From assembly GCA_014526335.1 (NCBI GenBank), contig JACTAT010000041.1, forward strand, positions 336,420-400,419: a DNA stretch of 64,000 bases, written 5' to 3'. This stretch comes from Chrysaora quinquecirrha (taxonomy: Eukaryota > Cnidaria > Scyphozoa > Semaeostomeae > Pelagiidae). Within the stretch, counting starts at the first letter, position 1. Every line of letters begins with the position of its first letter. The position numbers and the translations under genes are program-made. Below are positions 58,378 to 64,000 of this stretch, one piece after another. Under the pieces are notes generated by a model that saw only the letters and a list, made by a program, of their open reading frames with translations, did not search any database and was not told where the DNA came from.

Positions 58378-59490
58378 TTAAATCTGTGACCAACCGCGGG
58401 AAGATTTCTGACGACCTTGCTGATACTGGTTGCTGCAGGCAGGGTGGCTGCTGCCCCTCCCCCTCTGCGATAAGAAATGTCTTTGTGAAAAAGAGCCAGC
58501 GCCACGACGATTAAAGGGGCGAGAGCCCGTGGCTCGGCGGGAGGAGGCAGTAGCAGTTTGGACTATGCGATTGGTAGCTTTGACCGCCTGCATAGTCTTA
58601 GACAAATCATACCCAAAAATCAATTTTGCAGGTTTGACTGTGCGATTACACGCAGCACGATATTGTTGGCTGATAAAGGGCTTTAATGCCTCTTTACGGC
58701 GATAAGATAGATCTTTCGCAAGTGCCCCCATAAGCGAAAGAGCATCAATCAAACGAGACACTATGGATGTGTAGTCGAATTTACTGCGCAGAATCTAGAT
58801 CATTTTGAAAACGACTATTCACAATTTTGGAAAGGTGATCAGAGATAGGGGGGCCTTTCGGTACTGAAAAGAAGTGGTAGTGTCAACAGAATCGAGAAAG
58901 TCATCCTCGGTGGACATTACGTCAGCATGAGCTTGATCTGGGTGAGAAATCACCGAAGGCAAAGCATGATGACGAACATTGTCGTGATCAATGTCATCGC
59001 TCTCGATATCTTGATCGATATCGTGCTCACTGAAGAGGCTAATAATATCGTCATCCAAAGGACGAGCCTCTTGCTGTACCACATAATCATGCCCAACTAA
59101 AGGGGTTGTGAGCTTTCGTGATCAAAGTGCCTTTCAGTCAACGGAGGACAGGTAGCAATTAAACCTGGTCTAGCAGGAGCCACCGAGACAGATGGTAAAT
59201 CAACACGAGCACGTTGGCTCGGCACCATGAACACGCCCCCTTTGTTGTGCATCAGACTCAGAGAGAGCACGTTTGGGAAAATTGGAAATATTATCATGTG
59301 AAACTAAGCTTTGAATAAGCTGATTTGAAGCAATGATGTTGTCGTTAAAAGATTTAAATAAAGACAACATATTAGCATCCGTAGAAGGCTGAACTGCGTT
59401 AGAATTAGTTGTGACGCAGTTTGAAATTTGAGTTTCTTGAGCTTGGCCAACAGCCAAGTCAATGTTTTAATTCGGATTTTCACGATCCAT
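58378..59490 (-). pseudogene. DIRS-like gag ORF
   Basis: Starts at ATG (complement of 59488-59490) but meets TAA at codon 8. Acidic middle part (DDDIISLFSEHDIDQDIESDD, 58990-59060). The C-terminal part reads LMGALAKDLSYRRKEALKPF, SQQYRAACNRTVKPAKLIFGYDL and an Arg/Gly-rich tail with SQRGRGSSH. The RRKEALKP...LFGYDL arrangement is typical of the first ORF of animal DIRS elements and is thought to act as gag. Frames shift several times. Confidence 0.7.
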
Positions 59491-60100
59491 TTTTGCTGAA
59501 AAGGAAAAAAATTATGAATTTTTAATAGAAAATGAATTATACTTACCTGACAAATGGAATTTTGAAATAGACAGCAACTGAATTTTGGTGCAGAAAAACC
59601 ACCAAACAGATACGAAAATTCACGGCTGGTTCCGTCCCACGATTCACACAACTGGTTTATGCGCATGACCGCACTCTCTCTCGTACAACTTTTTTTTTAT
59701 CCACAAACTATGATATTTAAATTTTATTTATTTTTTTTTAAACAAAGAAACAAAATTTATAAATACATATAACAAGTCCACTAAACAGTTTAAGCCATAG
59801 TCAATCTATCATCCTCTCTCGAATCACCTCACATTGGCACCCTATACTTATCTTGGCCGATATTTGAAGTTGCGTAAAGCAATTTTGCAAAAATATGTCA
59901 TCCAATGGTTATTTTGCCAAATTTTCCGAGCCGTCTCTTTCGGGAGTTATTCCACGTAATGTGGGCCCCCGAATCCTGGAAGTCAATGCTAAACCCAATC
60001 CTGAACCGAATCCTGCACCATGAACTTGAATCAATGCAATTCAATAACCACCAAACCCTATCAATTTTCGTATATTGAAGCCTGAACATTGAAGGAAACT
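59491..60100. other. 5' end of the DIRS element and flank
   Basis: 59650-59690 is the inverted copy of sequences inside the 3' terminal repeat at about 50060-50095 and 50327-50338, so it marks the 5' end of the DIRS-like element. A T-rich run follows, then ordinary AT-rich sequence. Confidence 0.55.
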
Positions 60101-60131
60101 ATGGCCACCCTATCTGCGAGAATAAGAATTG
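60101..60131 (+). CDS. Possible first coding exon of an unknown gene
   Basis: ATG in good context (AAACTATGGCC), ten codons MATLSARIRI plus one base, then the strong donor G|GTAAGTG. The next acceptor candidate at 60421 or 60424 (TTAGCAG, a tandem NAGNAG acceptor) opens in phase with an uninterrupted frame. No known protein was recognised, so both exons are tentative. Confidence 0.3.
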
Positions 60132-60421
60132 GTAAGTGAAAAACAAAAAAAAATTGAATTTTGTTCGACCTGCAGCAGACAGAGACGGTAGACCGGTTGG
60201 GGTGTAGGGACCTAGTTGTCTGTAGTCTAAGTCGGGAGAAATTGCACAAGATTTTTGGGCCTAGGCTAGGTAAAAAAAAACGTAGAATTTTGAATCTGTT
60301 TTTCAGTGTACAAAAATATCATTATATTATTTTAGAACAACCCTTTCTGTGTTCAAATATAGATTTTCAAGATATAAAACATTTTCAGTAACTTAGTCTT
60401 TACAAAATCCTTTTTTGTTAG

Positions 60422-60520
60422 CAGTACGTACTCCCGAGGCTGGAGTTGAGTTTTTGAACAATGGCAGAAGCTCCCGCACTGGAAGCCCAAACTGGATTGT
60501 GTTGCATGAAAAAGGATTAA
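60422..60520 (+). CDS. Possible second exon of the same unknown gene
   Basis: Joined to the preceding exon the frame reads VRTPEAGVEFLNNGRSSRTG and SPNWIVLHEKGLK, then runs into a foldback transposon from about 60515. No domain recognised and no clear donor found, so this could be a partial or pseudo exon. Confidence 0.25.
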
Positions 60521-62187
60521 AAAGGCAAAAAGCATGCATTAGGGGCCGCACAAAAATCGATTCTTTCACGCAAAACGTCAATTGGACGTTTTCAAATTTC
60601 CCCCACCCCCTCCCCCCAAAAGGTCCCATTGAAATCGATATTATTTTACCTTCACAAGCAAGACTGCAAATGACCTATTACAGATAGAGCCTGTGCGCCC
60701 TGAGTCGCTACCTAGAAGCCGAAGCAAAACATAACGTGTAAATGAAATAAATTTGACAACGAAACTTACGATAAGGATATTCCCTAATGCATAATAACTT
60801 AAATATGAAATTAAAAAGATATTTTGTAAGTCGTGCGTGTCAAAAGTTTTTCCCAAATTCGTTGCACTCAAAACGGCCTAAATTATTTTGATGCACCATA
60901 GTGACAAAAGTGGCCGGCCACAGTCAAATATCTTGCGCTCCACTGCAGAGGACTGAAAACGCGGCAGAGTTTGCCTGAATCACGTGCGTGCGTGATAGGG
61001 TGACATGTCGACTCTGTCGACTCAACCTACACTTCTGTAAACACAGCCGGAGAAGGGCCAGAAAAAAGTCCAGTTTTATAATGGTTAATACACAAAATAA
61101 CAACTGATACTTTTGAAATTATCAAAGTAGAGGAATATAACAATTTATCCAAGAAAAAAATTAACGCACAGTCAATCAAATGCAAAGATTATCAACAAAG
61201 GAAAAGTGTTTGAAGAAGTAAGGCTAAATGTAAGAAAATGGCTGACCAGATACCGTAACTTCTCCGGTGGGTTTTGGAAAAACTTTTTTAAGCAAAAATA
61301 CACAGTTCTCGACAAAAATAATGATAGTCAGAAAAAGTCGATATAACTGGATTTTGAAAACGTCCGGTCCTTTTACCCCCTCCCCCCCAAACGTCCAATG
61401 GATGTTTTGCGTGAAAGAATTGATATGTGTGCGGCCCCTTACATAAGGCCTTTAATTGAATTGTATTGGCATCACATTAAGACCATTGAGTTGAATTGCT
61501 ATAGTGTTGACTGTTTTTATTCTATTTATATCTCCAGCAACTGTTTTATTTTTGCCCGTATCGCACCAGTAAATGTTCAAAGCATTTTAATTTTGATATT
61601 CAACATGAAATGTAATAAATTTGTCTTTTTCCGTATGCTCAGGACCTTCTAACAGGCCCACTTTTTGAAATTTGAACGCTACGCAACATCTCAAGTTCGT
61701 TGAATTTTGCAACAAAAACGTGAGTTACACCCATTTTTAAATAACAAGTGTAGTACATTTACGGGGGTAGCTTCAAGTTTCCGTTACAAAATTCATGGAA
61801 TTCTAGATTTTCGATTTCGAACAGTGGGCTTGTTTGGAGGCCCCAAGCATACCAAGAAAGATAAACCATGCAAACCAACCAATTAATGTATTATATTTCA
61901 TTTTGAGTATCAAATTAGAAGTTATCAAAGAGTTTCGCCTAATAATTTAGGAACATTTTGATATATTTGTTTGCATGTTTTGAGCATTTACTGGTGCAAT
62001 ACGGGCGAAAATAAAACAGTTGCTGGCGATTTGTTTAAAAATAACTTGCACTCCTTTTATATATATATTATATATTATATAGAATACAAATAGTCAGCAC
62101 TTTAGCAATTCAACTCAATGGTGGTAATGTGATGCCAATACAATTCAATTAAATGTTTTTTTATGTAAGGCATGCTATTTGCCTTTT
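60515..62187. mobile_element. Foldback element interrupted by a MITE
   Basis: Its arms pair GGATTAAAAAGGCAAAAAGC at 60515 onward plus 61439-61600 with 61985-62187. Shared words include CAATTCAATTAAA and TTGGCATCACATTA. The left arm is split by the MITE at 60542-61438; once that is removed the arms align end to end. No coding sequence in the loop. Confidence 0.75.
60542..61438. mobile_element. PIF/Harbinger-like MITE, TTA duplication
   Basis: The ends read GGGGCCGCAC and its complement. The TIR extends inward through ATTCTTTCACGCAAAAC and a GGACGTTT block. TTA flanks both ends (60539-60541 and 61439-61441). The undisturbed right arm of the host foldback shows the empty site with one TTA, which proves the duplication. 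A TWA target is typical of PIF/Harbinger. Confidence 0.85.
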
Positions 62188-62704
62188 CAATCCCTTCTGT
62201 GGCTTACGACAGTTTGTTGTTTGTAAAAAAGAATCCAAAAAAGCTGTAGTTTTAACAGTTCTTCAGTTTTTAGAATTAATCTCTAAGGGGTGTTATCTTT
62301 TTTTAGCAGTGCCAAATAAGACACTGTCTTAGTGTAGATTTAAACTAAGCCTAAATCTTTCCTTATCTGAACACAAAGCCTTTAGGTATAGCTCCCTTCT
62401 GTAAAATTGAAATTTTTTGAAATCACAAATTATCGATTTTTCAATGTGAAAGCCAAAAATTGAAAGACCAATTAAAGCACCCAAAAATTTGTCTAGGTGC
62501 AAATTTTTACCATCTCAGCATGTGTATTATCAATTTTAGAAGCATTCAAAGTTTACAATTTTATAGGGGCTTAGACCGAGTGGGGAAAAAATTTTTTCCT
62601 AGAATAAGGTTTGGATGCTTTATAAGATTTTCACATCAAAAACTCAATATCTTGTGATTTTGAAAAATTTTAATGCTGTCAGCAGTCTATAGAAGTGATC
62701 TATA

Positions 62705-63243
62705 GCAAGCAGATGTCACCATAGTCAAGAAAACCCATTTATTCTCAGATAAACTGGGTTTTTCTACTAAGAAACCCACTTTTTCTGGAAAACCCCACTT
62801 TTTCTGGCAAAAATACCCACTTTTTCTGATAAAAAGTGGGTTTTTTAGATGAAGTGGGTTTCTTACAGAAAAAGTCAGTTTATCTAAGATAAAGTCTCAA
62901 TGTTTTCATTTGGAGGTACACAAAGGCCTATCCGTTAGTGTAGCTTTATGGCCAGCACTTTCGATCTTGGGCTACGTTGACCATTCTTATTCTGCCGCAA
63001 CATTGGAAATTGCTTCCCCTAGGAAATTGTTGAAGCTTCCTTTGTAGTCCATGTTTAATGTCAGGAGAAAGGTTTTGAAAAAAGTAACACACTTTGTGTC
63101 AGAAAAAGTAGGTTTATATTTGAAAAGTGGGTTTTTTGCCAGAAAAAGTGGGTTTTTTCTCAGAAAAAGTGGGTTTCGCAGTTAAAAAATCCAGGTTATC
63201 TGAGAAAGAGTTGGTTTTTCTGACTATGATGACATCTGCTTGC
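62705..63243. mobile_element. Foldback element with AAAAAGTGGGTTT repeats
   Basis: The ends GCAAGCAGATGTCA and TGACATCTGCTTGC are complementary. Both arms hold several copies of CCCACTTTTTCTG or its complement (about ten in all), and a central unrelated spacer runs from 62900 to 63090. No TSD was found. Confidence 0.8.
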
Positions 63244-63890
63244 CATAAAGGTCATGCCAGGAATATTGGCACTGCGGAGGAGACAGTGAGAAAAGTGAAC
63301 TGAGATTTAGACTCTTACTCTTGTGCAGGTCATGGATAATTAATGAGTTTTCTGAAGATTGTTTGTTTCTGCAAATGCTGAGGGGTGTGATAATAATTGT
63401 TAAGCAGTGAATGAAAGAATCAATATTTCTCAGGCAAATTTTACAAAAGATTTGATCCAAGGCCTTTTTATTACAGTCATGTGCATAAGTTTAAAAATTC
63501 GCCACCGATCACCACCCAGGCCCCGATAGAAAAAAGAAGAAGCAGGCCCCTTTTGAAAAATAAATGACATTGACCTTATATAAATGCTGGTGAAAGTCAA
63601 TGTTTGTTACATGTGATATCAGTTTCCAGATTTCTGGGCCCGAGAGAAGGAAAGGGATCTTGAATCTTGTTCACAAAAAAAATATGTTTGATTTGCTCAA
63701 AAACTGTGCTATCTTTATTAGCTTATTTTAACCAACCCATCAAAATCCAGGCAGTTTCGTTACTTTGCTGATTGCAAAGATGACTGAGTCTTCGAAAGAG
63801 TTCAATCTAAAGTTCAGTTTTGAAGCTGTTGCTTTCAAACGGATGCAGAGAAAAAAGGAAACAATGTTGACTGCGTTTGTTTTTCGTAAT
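63244..63890. other. No gene seen
   Basis: AT-rich sequence with no recognisable exon or element. Confidence 0.5.
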
Positions 63891-63898
63891 TTATAAAC

Positions 63899-64000
63899 AG
63901 TGAAACGACCTGAAATGAGCTTAAACCACCTGAAACGACCTGAAACGACCTGAAACGAGCCGTCAAATTTGGAATCGAGGCTGAAACGACCTGAGACGAC
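63899..64000 (+). repeat. CTGAAACGAC tandem repeat, runs off the edge
   Basis: Imperfect copies of the 10-mer CTGAAACGAC continue to the end of the window, so the array length is unknown. Confidence 0.85.

Noticed and set aside
1..64000. CRISPR arrays or bacterial operons
   Set aside because: The tandem repeats lack unique spacers of constant length, and the window has spliced exons and eukaryotic retroelements.

Overview
This window is animal nuclear DNA. It is AT-rich and repeat-dense, with one spliced host gene and many transposable elements. The element mix (Penelope-like elements, CR1/L2-like LINEs with an SGNH esterase in ORF1, DIRS-type tyrosine-recombinase retroelements, Ty3/gypsy, BEL/Pao, hAT and MITEs) suggests an aquatic invertebrate such as a cnidarian. 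That placement is inference; the sequence does not fix the species. A 463-nt run of N (348-810) is an assembly gap.

The host gene is DTD1, D-aminoacyl-tRNA deacylase 1, on the + strand. I assigned four exons by splice sites, continuous phase and the family's two catalytic motifs: 17912-18002, 36846-36945, 37221-37353 and 48983-49062 (stop). The first exon, about 15 codons, was not found. Two introns (18.8 kb and 11.6 kb) are filled with transposons. A second, weak spliced gene start may lie at 60101-60131 joined to about 60422.

Layout: 0-11.4 kb holds a SINE fragment, a long-TIR transposon with a 9-bp target duplication, a 189-bp satellite split by a MITE, a 160-bp tandem repeat, a 700-bp palindrome, a roughly 195-bp diverged repeat and a 2-kb array of 47-bp units. 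A BEL/Pao pseudogene lies at 12-13.5 kb and a 9-bp minisatellite at 15.9-16.6 kb. Intron 2 of DTD1 (18-36.8 kb) holds a 3.4-kb TIR element, LINE fragments, a Penelope element with a MITE in its stop codon, a minisatellite split by an hAT-like element, two CR1-like LINEs in opposite orientations and a tyrosine-recombinase relic. Intron 4 (37.4-49 kb) holds a Penelope element broken by a nested hAT and a nested LINE, a second Penelope element in the opposite orientation and a foldback element. From 50 to 59.7 kb a DIRS-like element (minus strand) carries a nested young Ty3/gypsy element (plus strand). From 60.5 to 63.2 kb are two foldback elements, one with a Harbinger-like MITE inside it.

The most interesting system is the Ty3/gypsy element. 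Its LTR carries a TATA box 30 nt before a 13-mer that is exactly complementary to the primer-binding site just after the LTR. This is the arrangement expected for Tf1-type self-priming. Its gag and pol are separated by a stop in the strong readthrough context UGA CUAG. Most of its frameshifts, and those of the DIRS element, fall in homopolymer runs, so some may be sequencing errors rather than decay.
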